DNA of 64,000 bases, from assembly GCA_022508985.1 (NCBI GenBank), contig JAFLUA010000001.1:248001-312000 (forward strand), given 5' to 3'. The notes below the pieces were generated by a model. That model was not told where the DNA came from, did no database searches, and saw only the letters and a list, made by a program, of their open reading frames with translations. Positions 1 to 8,625 of the stretch are shown here, in pieces. The stretch comes from Muribaculaceae bacterium (lineage in GTDB: Bacteria > Bacteroidota > Bacteroidia > Bacteroidales > Muribaculaceae). A program made the translations under genes and the position numbers. Position 1 is the first letter of the stretch. Each line of letters opens with the position of its first letter.

Positions 1-69
1 TATTTCGATATGGTTAATTATGCTGTCTTTGGAATAATAAAGCTTAGCGAAGATGCAACTGCGCACTAA
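1..69 (+). CDS. C-terminal end of a DUF1599-type protein (partial)
   Basis: Frame 1 is open from the window edge and reads 22 residues (beginning YFDMVNYAVFG) to a TAA at 67-69. The amphipathic segment resembles the conserved end of DUF1599 (nucleotide-modification-associated domain 1) proteins, which in Bacteroides lie directly upstream of the DoxX-like gene and tpiA; that conserved order is recalled knowledge. The stop codon overlaps the next gene's start by 17 bp, which points to translational coupling. The family call rests on a short tail plus gene order, so it is tentative. That it is coding is supported by the frame and the overlap. Confidence 0.55.
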   Translation, partial: YFDMVNYAVFGIIKLSEDATAH

Positions 70-1312
70 ATTGCGGCTGCGTCGCATTGCTGTATGGCTG
101 TGCCGATTCATTGTCGGTGCCGCCTTTATTATATCGGGATGGGCTAAATCAATTGATCCACGAGGCTTTATAATAAAAGTAAATGAATATCTTTCGGCAT
201 GGGATTTTTCGCTCCCAGTAGAGGTCGTTTTCACTGCTTGTGTAGCCCTGTCGTGTGTTGAATTTATAGTAGGCCTATTGTTATTTACGGGGTCGCTTAA
301 ACGTAGCTCCGCGATAATAGCAACAGCGATTATGGCTTTTATGTTGCCGTTAACATTGTACATTGCCATAAAGAATCCGGTGTCGGATTGTGGCTGCTTC
401 GGCGATTTTATTGTACTATCGAATTGGGCAACTTTCTTCAAGAATGTAGCGATTGTGGCTATGTCGGTATATCTATTGAAAGTAAACCATACCATCAAAG
501 GCATATTTGCTCCTCCCGTTCAGTGGCTTACGATAATTGTCTCGGTAGTATTTGTGCTGTACATTGTTCTGGTGGGGTATAACGTGCAACCATTAGTTGA
601 TTTTCGGCCCTATAAACTGGGCACGGTATTATTCGATGAAGACGCCATGTCGCAAGAAACGATCGAATATTATATCTATGAGAAAAATGGTCATAGAGAG
701 CGTTTTACTTTGTCCGATATGCCCGATACCACTTGGACGTTCATTGATGTTGTGGAAGATGGTGGTGTTGGTCCTATTGCAGGTTTTGATGTTCACGATA
801 GCGACGGATATGATGTTACGGAAGAATTGTCGACCATGTATGGAGCTGTGTTGTATCTCATAGTACCTAACCCTGATGTTCAGTTCTTATCAAGGGCTCA
901 TTATGTGAATCGACTTTATGAATATGCACGCGCACATGGTGTTAAAATGATAGGAATCGCTGGTACGGACGGCACTACTTTAGAGAAATGGACCGAATTG
1001 ACACGCCCGCAATTCGAGGTCTTTTCGGCCGAAGATACTGCCTTGAAGCAGTTGGTGAGAGGAGACGCCGCGTTAGTATACACTTATGATGGTGCTATAA
1101 AGTGGAAACGCACTCTTTCATCAATGAAATCTACCCTTCCAGAGGATACAACTCCAGGTAATGCGTTAGACGGCGTGCGGCCCGTCGACGATGGTAAAAT
1201 ACATACCTTGGTGGTGTGTCTATACCTGTTTTCGCTCGCGATAATTTATATGCTGAGTCTTTCGCCTAAAATCTTGAGTTTCTTTGTGCGACTTGCCAAA
1301 AAAAATAATTAA
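53..1312 (+). CDS. BT_3928-family DoxX/MauE-like membrane protein
   Basis: A 419-residue inner-membrane protein. About five hydrophobic segments lie in residues 13-180 and one more near 392-412, on either side of a long soluble region (about 190-385). The N-terminal half looks like the DoxX/MauE fold. A DCGCFGD motif near residues 112-118 is the cysteine pair typical of MauE-like proteins, which suggests a link to thiol-disulfide chemistry. The soluble part has a weak thioredoxin-like look but no clear CxxC. Bacteroides orthologues sit in the same place before tpiA. The substrate is unknown. The start at 53 overlaps the preceding gene's end. Confidence 0.8.
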   Translation: MQLRTKLRLRRIAVWLCRFIVGAAFIISGWAKSIDPRGFIIKVNEYLSAWDFSLPVEVVFTACVALSCVEFIVGLLLFTGSLKRSSAIIATAIMAFMLPLTLYIAIKNPVSDCGCFGDFIVLSNWATFFKNVAIVAMSVYLLKVNHTIKGIFAPPVQWLTIIVSVVFVLYIVLVGYNVQPLVDFRPYKLGTVLFDEDAMSQETIEYYIYEKNGHRERFTLSDMPDTTWTFIDVVEDGGVGPIAGFDVHDSDGYDVTEELSTMYGAVLYLIVPNPDVQFLSRAHYVNRLYEYARAHGVKMIGIAGTDGTTLEKWTELTRPQFEVFSAEDTALKQLVRGDAALVYTYDGAIKWKRTLSSMKSTLPEDTTPGNALDGVRPVDDGKIHTLVVCLYLFSLAIIYMLSLSPKILSFFVRLAKKNN

Positions 1313-1317
1313 CTTTG
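1283..1317 (+). promoter_or_regulatory. Bacteroidota-type promoter for tpiA
   Basis: A TAACTTTG box (1310-1317) matches the phylum consensus TAnnTTTG and lies 32 bp before the tpiA ATG. A TTTG at 1283-1286 could be the -33 element, but the spacer of 23 bp is longer than the usual 19-21. The promoter overlaps the end of the upstream gene, so tpiA can be transcribed separately. Confidence 0.55.
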
Positions 1318-1349
1318 CAACCCGAAATTAATTAAACCTTACATAACTG

Positions 1350-2105
1350 ATGAGAAAAAATATTGTTGCAGGCAACTGGAAAATGAACACCACTGTTTCA
1401 GAAGGTGTTGAACTTGCCAAAGAAGTAAACGCAGCGCTTAAAGCTGCGAAAGCAAATTGCGACGTAGTTATCTGCGTGCCTTTTACACACTTATGCCCTG
1501 TAGCGGCTGCTATCGACGCAACTGTGCTTGGCCTCGGTGCTGAAAATTGTGCCGACCATAAATCGGGAGCATATACAGGTGAAGTTTCTGCAGCCATGGT
1601 AGCGTCGACAGGTGCTAACTATGTAATTCTTGGCCACAGCGAACGCCGTCAATATTACGGCGAAACATCGGAAACGCTTCGCGAAAAAGTTGCTCTTGCG
1701 CTTGAAAATAATCTCAAACCTATTTTCTGCATTGGTGAAGTTCTTGAAGAACGCGAAAATGGTACATTCAACGAAGTAGTACGTTGTCAAGTAGAAGAAG
1801 GCCTGTTTAACCTCAGCGCCGAAGATTTCGGTAAAATCGTACTTGCTTACGAGCCGGTATGGGCAATCGGAACCGGTAAGACAGCTACAGCAGAACAAGC
1901 TGAAGATATGCACGCATTTATTCGTGGTGTCATTGCAGAAAAGTATGGTAAAGAAATTGCCGACAACACATCGATACTTTACGGTGGTAGCTGTAAGCCT
2001 TCAAACGCAGCCGAATTATTTGCCAAACCTAATGTTGATGGCGGCCTAATCGGTGGTGCAGCTCTTAAATGCGCCGATTTTATGGGCATTGTTAGCGCTT
2101 TTTGA
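1350..2105 (+). CDS. tpiA: Triosephosphate isomerase
   Basis: A 251-residue cytosolic TIM-barrel enzyme that interconverts dihydroxyacetone phosphate and glyceraldehyde 3-phosphate in glycolysis and gluconeogenesis. It carries the full set of family signatures: GNWKMN at residues 8-13 (substrate-binding Asn and Lys), the electrophilic His in LGHSERR near 93-99, the catalytic Glu in [12 protein letters not shown] near 165-177 followed by flexible loop 6, and the phosphate-binding GGS and GG motifs near the end. Length is normal. It has its own promoter and is followed by a strong hairpin terminator, so it is probably mostly monocistronic. No anomalies. Confidence 0.99.
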   Translation: MRKNIVAGNWKMNTTVSEGVELAKEVNAALKAAKANCDVVICVPFTHLCPVAAAIDATVLGLGAENCADHKSGAYTGEVSAAMVASTGANYVILGHSERRQYYGETSETLREKVALALENNLKPIFCIGEVLEERENGTFNEVVRCQVEEGLFNLSAEDFGKIVLAYEPVWAIGTGKTATAEQAEDMHAFIRGVIAEKYGKEIADNTSILYGGSCKPSNAAELFAKPNVDGGLIGGAALKCADFMGIVSAF

Positions 2106-2124
2106 TATTAAACATGAATAATAC

Positions 2125-2166
2125 CAACCTTGGTCGGATAATTCCGACCCGGGTTGCGTCTTTTTA
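2125..2166 (+). terminator. Rho-independent terminator after tpiA
   Basis: A nested perfect hairpin: CAACC (2125-2129) pairs with GGTTG (2152-2156), and GGTCGGA (2132-2138) pairs with TCCGACC (2143-2149) around a TAAT loop, followed by a short T run (2160-2164). It separates tpiA from the SPOR-folE pair. No strong promoter was seen between it and the SPOR gene, so some read-through is likely. Confidence 0.85.
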
Positions 2167-2175
2167 GAGCTTAGA

Positions 2176-2658
2176 ATGAAACTATGCACAATAATAGCGG
2201 GATTGTTAGTGTTGCCGTCAATGATGGCAGCGCAGAATGTTGCTGACACCGTGTCTATAGTTAACTCGATAAACAACTCCGGAAGTATAAAACTAAATCA
2301 GCCGGAGGCTCTGTCTGCTTTATTGCTTAAAAAACAATCGCCTGCGATTGAAGCCGAAAAAGAAACGACACCCAAAGAACAAGCTACGACTCGAAGCGGT
2401 TATAGAGTGCAGGTGTTCGATGATAACAATCCTCATACAGCTCGCCGTAATGCCGAGAATACTCACCAGAGGCTTGTTGCAGAGTTTCCCTATCTAAGAA
2501 GTTATATAACGTTCAACTCTCCGTATTGGCGAGTAAAAGCCGGCGACTTCCGCACTCGGGCAGAGGCAGAGGCCGCTATGGCTCAAATTCAAGAGGCATT
2601 TCCATCGCTTAGTGCCTATATCAGAGTTGTTCGTGATAAAATCAATATAATAGACTGA
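2176..2658 (+). CDS. SPOR-domain protein
   Basis: A 160-residue secreted or periplasmic protein. Residues 1-19 form a signal peptide (short charged end, hydrophobic core, cleavage near MAAQN). Residues 20-75 are a low-complexity linker. The C-terminal 85 residues match a SPOR domain: GYRVQVFDDN as strand 1, then a helix rich in alternating Arg, Ala and Glu, YWRVKAGDFRTRAEAEA, and a closing strand. SPOR domains bind denuded glycan strands of septal peptidoglycan. The gene overlaps folE by one base (TGATG), so the two are translationally coupled, as in Bacteroides. The exact role is unknown. Confidence 0.85.
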   Translation: MKLCTIIAGLLVLPSMMAAQNVADTVSIVNSINNSGSIKLNQPEALSALLLKKQSPAIEAEKETTPKEQATTRSGYRVQVFDDNNPHTARRNAENTHQRLVAEFPYLRSYITFNSPYWRVKAGDFRTRAEAEAAMAQIQEAFPSLSAYIRVVRDKINIID

Positions 2659-3233
2659 TGCAAGAACTTAGCGAAAAAGAACGTATCGACGCGCTGGCAT
2701 CGCATATTGAGGCCGTAATTAAGCTTTTGGGAGAGGATCCGACAAGGGAAGGACTCCTAAAGACTCCGCAGAGAGCGGCTAAGGCGTTATGGTTTTTAAC
2801 ATCTGGCTATCGCGAAAATGCTTCTGCTATAATTGAGCAGGCAATGTTTGAGAACGAAGGCTCTCAGTTGATAGTTGTAAAAGACATCGAGTTTTATTCG
2901 ATGTGCGAGCACCATATACTTCCCTTTTTCGGCAAGGTGTCTATAGGATACATCCCCGGAGATAAAATTGTAGGACTAAGCAAATTGGCGAGAATTGTAA
3001 ATGTGTATGCACGTCGTTTGCAGGTTCAAGAGCGTTTTACCGCTCAAATATGTGAAGAGGTGCGCAAGACTCTTGGCGCAAAGGGCGTGATTGTTTCATG
3101 CTCGGGCGAGCATCTTTGTATGAAGATGAGAGGTGTAGAAAAACAACACTCATCAACTACAACAATGCACTACAATGGAGTTTTCGAAACAGACGCTACT
3201 TTACGGGCAGAGTTTTTTGAGGCAATAAAATAA
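2658..3233 (+). CDS. folE: GTP cyclohydrolase I
   Basis: A 191-residue cytosolic enzyme that converts GTP to 7,8-dihydroneopterin triphosphate, the first step of folate (and queuosine-type) pterin synthesis. Key features are the zinc ligands Cys and His in SMCEHHILPFFG and Cys in EHLCMKMRGV, the YIPGDKIVGLSKLAR signature, and the QVQERFTAQI segment of the toroid-forming fold. Length is typical for the short bacterial form. It is coupled to the SPOR gene and ends before a hairpin terminator. A folate partner, folC, lies about 30 kb away. Confidence 0.98.
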   Translation: MQELSEKERIDALASHIEAVIKLLGEDPTREGLLKTPQRAAKALWFLTSGYRENASAIIEQAMFENEGSQLIVVKDIEFYSMCEHHILPFFGKVSIGYIPGDKIVGLSKLARIVNVYARRLQVQERFTAQICEEVRKTLGAKGVIVSCSGEHLCMKMRGVEKQHSSTTTMHYNGVFETDATLRAEFFEAIK

Positions 3234-3270
3234 CCCCCTTTTCTCGTAAAGCGCAAACAATAAAACAGAT

Positions 3271-3304
3271 GGCGGCGAGGCTTTGATGCTTGCGCCGTTT
3301 TTTT
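3271..3304. terminator. Terminator between folE and the convergent SDR gene
   Basis: A GC-rich hairpin (GGC-GGCGAG pairing with CTTGC-GCC, one bulged G, loop of about nine bases) followed by seven T residues at 3298-3304. It lies between convergent genes and mainly terminates folE on the plus strand. Confidence 0.8.
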
Positions 3305-3305
3305 G

Positions 3306-4043
3306 TTATCCCATAATTTCAATTCTACGCCAAAGCGCATTGGGGATTAGTTTCCAAAGTGCTGTTACGACCGCCCATCGAGAATCGATAACAGCTATTC
3401 GTTTTGAACGCAGAATTGCTTTTTCGAGTCGTGGCGCCACATAGTCCACGCTCATTTCGAGAGGGTAGTCCGATTTACCATTTAATAAGGGAGTGTCGAC
3501 AAATCCAGGCCGAATGTCGGTTATCGAAATGTTAACCCTTTGTTGATTGGCCAATTGCTCGATAGCTTGAAGATAGCACCACTGATAACGCTTCGATGCT
3601 GAGTATGTCGCAGATATGCCAATACCTTTGGTGCCGGCAATGGATGTTATAGCGGCAATGTGCCCTCGTTGTTGCCTTTTGGAGGTCTTATAGTACTTGT
3701 ATGCCGCATTTATAATTCGCGTAAAACCAACGACGTTAACTCCAATGGTTTCCTCGTCGCGTGTTGTGTCAAGTTCGGGATTTTGCCATCCGCAACCGGA
3801 GGCATATAATAGATAGTCCATTCCACCTATCATATCGATAAGCTTGTAGAAACGCTCAACGGCATCGTCGGCTGTAACATCAATAGTAAGATATTCGATA
3901 TTATTGGGGTAACGCTCTTTTAATTCTTCGAGTCTGTCTTGTCGTCGCGCTGCAATGCCCACTTGCCATCCTAATCTTGCAAAATCGGATGCCACACGCA
4001 TACCCATACCCGACGACGCGCCGATAACAATAATTTTTTTCAT
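3306..4043 (-). CDS. Short-chain dehydrogenase/reductase
   Basis: A 245-residue classical SDR with a Rossmann fold. It has the NAD(P)-binding GASSGMG motif at residues 8-14, a following AARRQDR that favours NADP(H), a catalytic Ser in ITSIAGTKG, and catalytic Tyr and Lys in YSASK, then the IRPGFVDTPL segment. The substrate cannot be inferred. It is the last gene of a minus-strand run, and its ATG overlaps the stop of the DUF6048 gene by four bases. The tail carries a hydrophobic, tryptophan-rich stretch (VVTALWKLIPNALW) that may touch a membrane. Confidence 0.9.
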   Translation of the reverse strand: MKKIIVIGASSGMGMRVASDFARLGWQVGIAARRQDRLEELKERYPNNIEYLTIDVTADDAVERFYKLIDMIGGMDYLLYASGCGWQNPELDTTRDEETIGVNVVGFTRIINAAYKYYKTSKRQQRGHIAAITSIAGTKGIGISATYSASKRYQWCYLQAIEQLANQQRVNISITDIRPGFVDTPLLNGKSDYPLEMSVDYVAPRLEKAILRSKRIAVIDSRWAVVTALWKLIPNALWRRIEIMG

Positions 4044-5008
4044 TCTTCTATAATAAAAACTTGCGATTGTGATAATGTATCAATACTGTCGTTTTCTATA
4101 CTATTTGAAATGGGTATAGCATCATCTATGGGCTCTAATAATTTCTTTTTCTCTTTAAAGCCAAGAGTGTAAACTACCGAAAAACTGCCGGTAATGCTAC
4201 TGTTACGGGAGCCGAATCCGGGGATATACCAAGGCTCGCCATATGAGGCCTTGCTTTGATGTAGAAAGTTTTGATATTTGAAAGTCCATCCTGCAGAGAT
4301 AGGCCCATATATTTTCACTCTAAGGCCCAGAGCCAGTTCCAGCCATCCTGCAGAGGCGTGTTGCGCTTCAACGCCAAAATATGTCGACTCATCCCAGTAT
4401 GGTGAATTGAGTGTAACATCGTCGATACTATATTTAAAATTGGAATATCCATATTTAACTCCTGCCATAAAAGAGTAATCGGGATTAGAATTATATAGGA
4501 AATTATAATATGCGCCAACACGGAAATATACGCTCATAGGACTTCTATAAGTGTAATTGCCACCTTCAGGCCTATATTTTGCAGCACCGAGACCTACTTC
4601 TACGACAGGCTTGAATCTATTATATAGCGATAACTCAACAAAAGCATCGGCTATGCCATATTTTTGGCCTACGGCGCGCATTACGGGATCCCATATGTTA
4701 ACCCCGACACTTATTGCATGAAGGAGCGGCTGCTCCATTTTTTTCCCATGTTTAAGTAGGGTAGAATCCATCCATTCTTCACCGGTTATGGTGTCGACAT
4801 AGATTGTGTAGCCTCTATCATCTACATAATTGATGGAAGCGGCACGGCGCTTGGCATTGATACGTGAAGTATCGTTTGCCGTTTCGTTAATTGCCTGTGT
4901 TGTAGTAGCTGCGGTATTGACAGGTGTCATACGCCGACGTCCTTCAGCTTGGAAGACAAGGAGAATGCAAAACGCAATCAAAAGTATAATAATCGAGCGC
5001 CTCTTCAT
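4040..5008 (-). CDS. DUF6048-like outer-membrane protein
   Basis: A 322-residue exported protein with an N-terminal signal segment (residues 5-22) that lacks a clear lipobox cysteine. From about residue 95 onward it shows alternating aromatic and small residues with Tyr/Phe-rich strand ends (VYFRVGAYYNFLY, GVKYGYSNFKY, ISAGWTFKYQNF, SVVYTLGF), as expected for a small outer-membrane beta-barrel. The sequence resembles the DUF6048 family of Bacteroidales, which is paired with DUF6452 lipoproteins. Its start overlaps the DUF6452 stop by four bases. Function is unknown; a joint envelope role for the pair is an inference. Confidence 0.7.
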   Translation of the reverse strand: MKRRSIIILLIAFCILLVFQAEGRRRMTPVNTAATTTQAINETANDTSRINAKRRAASINYVDDRGYTIYVDTITGEEWMDSTLLKHGKKMEQPLLHAISVGVNIWDPVMRAVGQKYGIADAFVELSLYNRFKPVVEVGLGAAKYRPEGGNYTYRSPMSVYFRVGAYYNFLYNSNPDYSFMAGVKYGYSNFKYSIDDVTLNSPYWDESTYFGVEAQHASAGWLELALGLRVKIYGPISAGWTFKYQNFLHQSKASYGEPWYIPGFGSRNSSITGSFSVVYTLGFKEKKKLLEPIDDAIPISNSIENDSIDTLSQSQVFIIEE

Positions 5009-5601
5009 ATGCTATCACCCTCTTTGGCGTTATTGTCTTCTTGGTTTTCAGAATCGTTAGGCTCTTCCGATTCTTCCGGCTCTTGCGGCTGTTCGGGTTC
5101 AGGGTCGGCTGTTCTGAAATATATACGGATTCGTTCGATGTCGGCATTTGTCATTAACGAATCTGTCAAAGCAACGGAGTCAAGTAGATGTGTCGTATAG
5201 CGCAAAGATTCAATACGATATTGATAGTAGGCGCCGCATTCTTCAGAGGCGAAATAAGGAATCGATTTATAATCAAATTCGATGGTATCGTTAAATGCGG
5301 GGTCGGATATGTTGCTTTGGGTATAGTGTAAACACCACGTAGTTGTCGACATGGTAGAGCGCATTGGCAGATACACTCGTGATATGGAGGTGCCGCCTCT
5401 TACAATTAAAGAATCGTTAGGGGCACCCACGCCATGAATCTCAACAATATTAACCGATATCGCTTTTCCCGTCTCCGAGGAATACATGCCGGCCAACGGT
5501 ATGGCACTCTGATTATCGAGACACCCGGAATTATTGCATGCATAGGTTAGAGCTGCAACAATTAATACTATGAATATGCGGGTTGTTAATTTTAACGCCA
5601 T
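5005..5601 (-). CDS. DUF6452-like lipoprotein
   Basis: A 198-residue predicted lipoprotein. The signal peptide ends in a lipobox with the modified Cys at about residue 22 (LTYAC). The body has cysteine-bearing beta segments, including NSGCLDNQSAIPLAG and SEECGAYYQYRIESL, like the Bacteroidales DUF6452 family. The last 35 residues are a very acidic, Pro/Glu-rich tail. It overlaps the nitroreductase stop by ten bases and the DUF6048 start by four, so all three are one transcriptional unit. Its function is not known. Confidence 0.7.
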   Translation of the reverse strand: MALKLTTRIFIVLIVAALTYACNNSGCLDNQSAIPLAGMYSSETGKAISVNIVEIHGVGAPNDSLIVRGGTSISRVYLPMRSTMSTTTWCLHYTQSNISDPAFNDTIEFDYKSIPYFASEECGAYYQYRIESLRYTTHLLDSVALTDSLMTNADIERIRIYFRTADPEPEQPQEPEESEEPNDSENQEDNNAKEGDSI

Positions 5602-6110
5602 TCAACGATTTCAGATAATGGTTTGCGAGTTTTGTTTGGCACAACTTGTTCCGGAGCCGGTTTGCCTACCGGGAGTATTACTTTGGGTGTTACTCCTTCC
5701 GGAAATGAGATGTTGTCGATAAGAGTAGCCGGATCAAAGTTGCATATCCAGCAAGTTGCGAGCCCTATTTCAGTGGCTTTAAGACAGATATGCTCGGTTG
5801 CAATAGCGATATCGATATCTATATGATTATGATTGTCGAAAGGCCTTACCCAAGCGCTGTCTTCGATGCCACCAACAATGATAAAAGTGTTGGCACTTGC
5901 AATCCAATCGCGTGAATATGCTTTTAGAATTGCATTGCGCCCGGTAGTGTCGCCGGGTGTTACTATTGTAAAATGCCATGGTTGACGATTACAAGCCGAT
6001 GGCGCTATGTTGGCAGCTTCGAGTAATAGGGTTATTTCTTCTTTTGACGGAATGTATTCTGAATATTTGCGGCACGAGAAACGCTCGCGCATGAGCCTTG
6101 TTAAATCCAT
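5592..6110 (-). CDS. Nitroreductase-family flavoprotein
   Basis: About 172 residues from the ATG at 6110 (MDLTRLMRERFSCRKYSE). The reading frame extends upstream to 6185, but that part overlaps the glycosyltransferase gene, and 6110 leaves a 4-bp gap. Family signatures are the N-terminal RFSCRKYS (FMN phosphate binding), NIAPSACNRQPWHFTIV, and a C-terminal GLATCWICNFDPATL followed by ILPVGKPAPE. These proteins are usually homodimeric NAD(P)H:FMN oxidoreductases. The substrate is unknown. It lies in an operon-like run between a glycosyltransferase and the DUF6452 gene. Confidence 0.88.
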   Translation of the reverse strand: MDLTRLMRERFSCRKYSEYIPSKEEITLLLEAANIAPSACNRQPWHFTIVTPGDTTGRNAILKAYSRDWIASANTFIIVGGIEDSAWVRPFDNHNHIDIDIAIATEHICLKATEIGLATCWICNFDPATLIDNISFPEGVTPKVILPVGKPAPEQVVPNKTRKPLSEIVEWR

Positions 6111-6114
6111 AGCT

Positions 6115-7086
6115 TTAAATCTTAATATTTTCTCCAATAACGTCTTCGATTTCGTAGTCGTTGCGCTTAGATGAATTGCGCACAACGAGCTCTCCTATAA
6201 ATCCTGTGAGAAATAATTGAGCTCCTAACAACATTAGCACCAGCGAAATATAAAAATAAGGAGAGTCGGTTACGAGAATATAAGGATGCCCTGAATGCAT
6301 ATAATACAGCTTAGTGGCACCAACTATTATCACTGCAATCAAGCCAAGTAAAAACATCAAGCTACCGAGAAGCCCAAATAGGTGCATTGGTTTCTTGCCA
6401 AATTTTCCGGTAAACCAAAGTGTTGCTAAATCGAGATATCCATTGACAAAACGATCGAGCCCAAACTTTGTTTTTCCGTACTTGCGAGCTTGGTGCTGAA
6501 CCACCTTTTCGCCTATGCGATTAAAGCCAGCAAGCTTGGCAAGGTATGGTATGTATCGGTGCATATCACCATAGACTTCGATGTGTTTAACAACAATAGA
6601 ACGATACGCCTTGAGGCCACAATTGAAGTCGTGAAGATTTTTTATGCCGCTCACCTTCCTGGCTGTAGCATTGAAAAGCTTGGTGGGTATGGTCTTAGAA
6701 AGAGGATCGTAGCGTTTTTGTTTATAACCGCTCACGAGGTCGTAACCATCTTCCTTTATCATTCTGAACAGTTCCGGAATCTCATCGGGGCTATCTTGCA
6801 AGTCGGCATCCATTGTTATTACCACATCACCTTTAGCGTGGCGGAAGCCGGTGTTGAGGGCCGGCGATTTACCATAATTGCGTCGGAAAGAGATGCCTTT
6901 AATATGCTCGGCATCTTCTTCTCTGAGCTTGCGAATAACTTCCCAAGAGGCGTCTGTCGACCCGTCGTCGATAAACAAGACTTCATAAGAGAAGCCATTG
7001 TCGTCCATTACACGTTTTATCCACGCGCTCAGCTCCCGCAGCGACTCCGCTTCGTTGTATAATGGAATAATTACTGAAATATCCAT
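6115..7086 (-). CDS. Family 2 glycosyltransferase, membrane-anchored (DPM1/GtrB-like)
   Basis: About 323 residues from the ATG at 7086 (MDISVIIPLYNEAESL); the upstream extension to 7155 overlaps the DUF4199 gene and is not used. The GT-A domain carries DDGSTD and DADLQDSPDE, the nucleotide- and metal-binding acidic motifs. Two hydrophobic hairpin segments near the C-terminus match the polyprenyl-phosphate glycosyltransferase type (GtrB, ArnC, DPM1). It probably loads a sugar onto undecaprenyl phosphate on the cytosolic face. The neighbouring DUF4199 membrane protein is a common companion in Bacteroidales. Confidence 0.9.
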   Translation of the reverse strand: MDISVIIPLYNEAESLRELSAWIKRVMDDNGFSYEVLFIDDGSTDASWEVIRKLREEDAEHIKGISFRRNYGKSPALNTGFRHAKGDVVITMDADLQDSPDEIPELFRMIKEDGYDLVSGYKQKRYDPLSKTIPTKLFNATARKVSGIKNLHDFNCGLKAYRSIVVKHIEVYGDMHRYIPYLAKLAGFNRIGEKVVQHQARKYGKTKFGLDRFVNGYLDLATLWFTGKFGKKPMHLFGLLGSLMFLLGLIAVIIVGATKLYYMHSGHPYILVTDSPYFYISLVLMLLGAQLFLTGFIGELVVRNSSKRNDYEIEDVIGENIKI

Positions 7087-7090
7087 TTTG

Positions 7091-7663
7091 TTAATTGTTA
7101 AACGTTCTGTTATCATTCCCTCGTGCCGACACTCGTACTTTAAGCCATAGAGCAACTATTAAAGATAGAACAGTTCCTACTATTATGTTGAATGATATAA
7201 TTTGAGCGGCTACGTCGGACGGTGTCGGAAGGTTGGCCTTCGACTTAATATCCTCAAGTGTCTCGGCCCATAGCTCGCCTTCGTCGGTATTGAGATTGCG
7301 GAATAGTTCAACGGCATTATTAAAAGTATCGTCGATAAATGTAGGCGCGTAAAACCGCAATAAAATATAGGCGAGCACAGCCGGAAGCAAAGTGCCTAAG
7401 AAGAAAGAAGCTATGCCCTCGGCCCATAGTTCAGGAAAACCCAATGTACCATTGGCGCTCAACATGCTTTTCTTCAGCAGACGATATAGGAAAAAAGGCA
7501 TTACCAAAGAACCAGCCCATACAATAAAAGATGCAGGCGCAAACGAAGTGGCCATACCTGTCGCTATGACAAGTACGCAGATATAAATGCTTAAATAAAG
7601 ACCATTTTCGGCCGCTCGTGCTGTTATCGGGCGTGGTGGCGGTGTCGGTTGTGCACTTAGCAT
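7091..7663 (-). CDS. DUF4199-type membrane protein
   Basis: A 190-residue protein with about four predicted transmembrane helices (roughly residues 25-45, 48-66, 85-105 and 155-178) and a hydrophilic stretch of about 40 residues between the third and fourth. This matches the DUF4199 layout. The N-terminus is proline-rich and probably cytoplasmic. It is the first gene of a minus-strand run ending with the SDR gene. A TAnnTTTG-type box on the minus strand (7691-7698) lies just upstream. It may assist the glycosyltransferase that follows, but only adjacency supports this. Confidence 0.75.
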   Translation of the reverse strand: MLSAQPTPPPRPITARAAENGLYLSIYICVLVIATGMATSFAPASFIVWAGSLVMPFFLYRLLKKSMLSANGTLGFPELWAEGIASFFLGTLLPAVLAYILLRFYAPTFIDDTFNNAVELFRNLNTDEGELWAETLEDIKSKANLPTPSDVAAQIISFNIIVGTVLSLIVALWLKVRVSARGNDNRTFNN

Positions 7664-7773
7664 TATTGTTGCGTGTGAATTATCTGACTACAAAAGTAAA
7701 AAAAAATCGCCATACATAGAATATTTTAGCTTGTTAATTGTTATATATATAGAAATGAAAAAATATTACTACA

Positions 7774-8403
7774 ATGAAAGGTCGAAATTTAATCTTTACA
7801 GGTGTTGCTACCACTCTAATAGGCATAATTCTTATTTTATGCCGGCAGTATTTAGCCAGTGGCGGCGTAGTTGAAACGGCCGGTGTGCTCTTCGTGCTGG
7901 CTGGTGTGTTAAATATTACCATAGTTCTCGGTTCTCGCGGCAAGGACGGGCAGATGCGCTTTGGCGTTGTGGGTACGGTCTTTGCGTGGATAGCCAATGC
8001 CGCAGTTGTGCTCGTTGGCCTTGCTATGCTGATATTTAGTGATAAATTTGTAGCATTCTCGGGATATCTGTTTGGTGTGCTCGTTGCACTTGCAGCATTA
8101 TTCCAGGTCTCTGTTATTCTTTTTGGTTCACGCGCAGTACGACTACATCCATCCTTTCTGATAATACCGGCATTGCTCACCGGTGCGGCCATATTCTTAT
8201 TCATACGCAAGCCTGAGGAGGTCGGTGAACATATAATAATGATAGTATCGGGCATTTCATTAATTTTATTTGGTATATCATCGGTGGTAGAAGGAATCTT
8301 GATAGGAAAGGCCAATAGAGCCTTGAAGCTTGAGCAGCAAGAAGAGCAGCAAGAAGACGACACGGTTATTTTTGTTGATGAGTTCGAAGATGATTTGGAA
8401 TAA
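7774..8403 (+). CDS. DUF308 (HdeD-like) membrane protein
   Basis: A 209-residue protein with six hydrophobic helices arranged as three repeated hairpins (about residues 8-25, 33-52, 65-85, 90-110, 120-140 and 145-170), each with Gly-rich turns such as VVETAGVLFVLAGVLNI. This is the DUF308/HdeD pattern. The C-terminal 35 residues are charged and end in a strongly acidic segment after a Gln/Glu run. HdeD is linked to acid stress in Escherichia coli; no such role is shown here. It is transcribed divergently from the DUF4199 operon. Confidence 0.8.
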   Translation: MKGRNLIFTGVATTLIGIILILCRQYLASGGVVETAGVLFVLAGVLNITIVLGSRGKDGQMRFGVVGTVFAWIANAAVVLVGLAMLIFSDKFVAFSGYLFGVLVALAALFQVSVILFGSRAVRLHPSFLIIPALLTGAAIFLFIRKPEEVGEHIIMIVSGISLILFGISSVVEGILIGKANRALKLEQQEEQQEDDTVIFVDEFEDDLE

Positions 8404-8625
8404 AAAGAGTATAAAACTTGGATTATAAGATAAAATGCACCGAAATCTCAGAAAAAACACTTAAAATGGGGTGTCGGAGTAAAAAAAATGCAAATTTGGG
8501 CTTTTTCTTTGTGCTTGAATGAAAAATAATTACGATATTTGCACCGCGAAACCAACGAAGGTGCTTAAGCGCCTGCGAATTTTGCATGAATAATCATTTA
8601 TCTTAACATATAAAAAAATACAACA
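8404..8625 (+). promoter_or_regulatory. Upstream region of the HU gene with degenerate promoter
   Basis: This 222-bp AT-rich gap holds a TTTG (8508-8511) and a degenerate TATTTG box (8536-8541) followed by GCACC, the best promoter candidate for the HU gene. The spacing of about 22-24 bp is looser than consensus. A start near 8548 would give a leader of about 78 nt. No other feature was recognised in the gap. Confidence 0.35.

Noticed and set aside
4278-4478. Short plus-strand frames opposite the DUF6048 gene
   Set aside because: These are shadow frames with no promoter and no conserved pattern.
7734-8363. A 209-codon minus-strand frame opposite the DUF308 gene
   Set aside because: Thr/Ser/Pro-rich mirror of a membrane protein gene; the plus strand shows clear helices.
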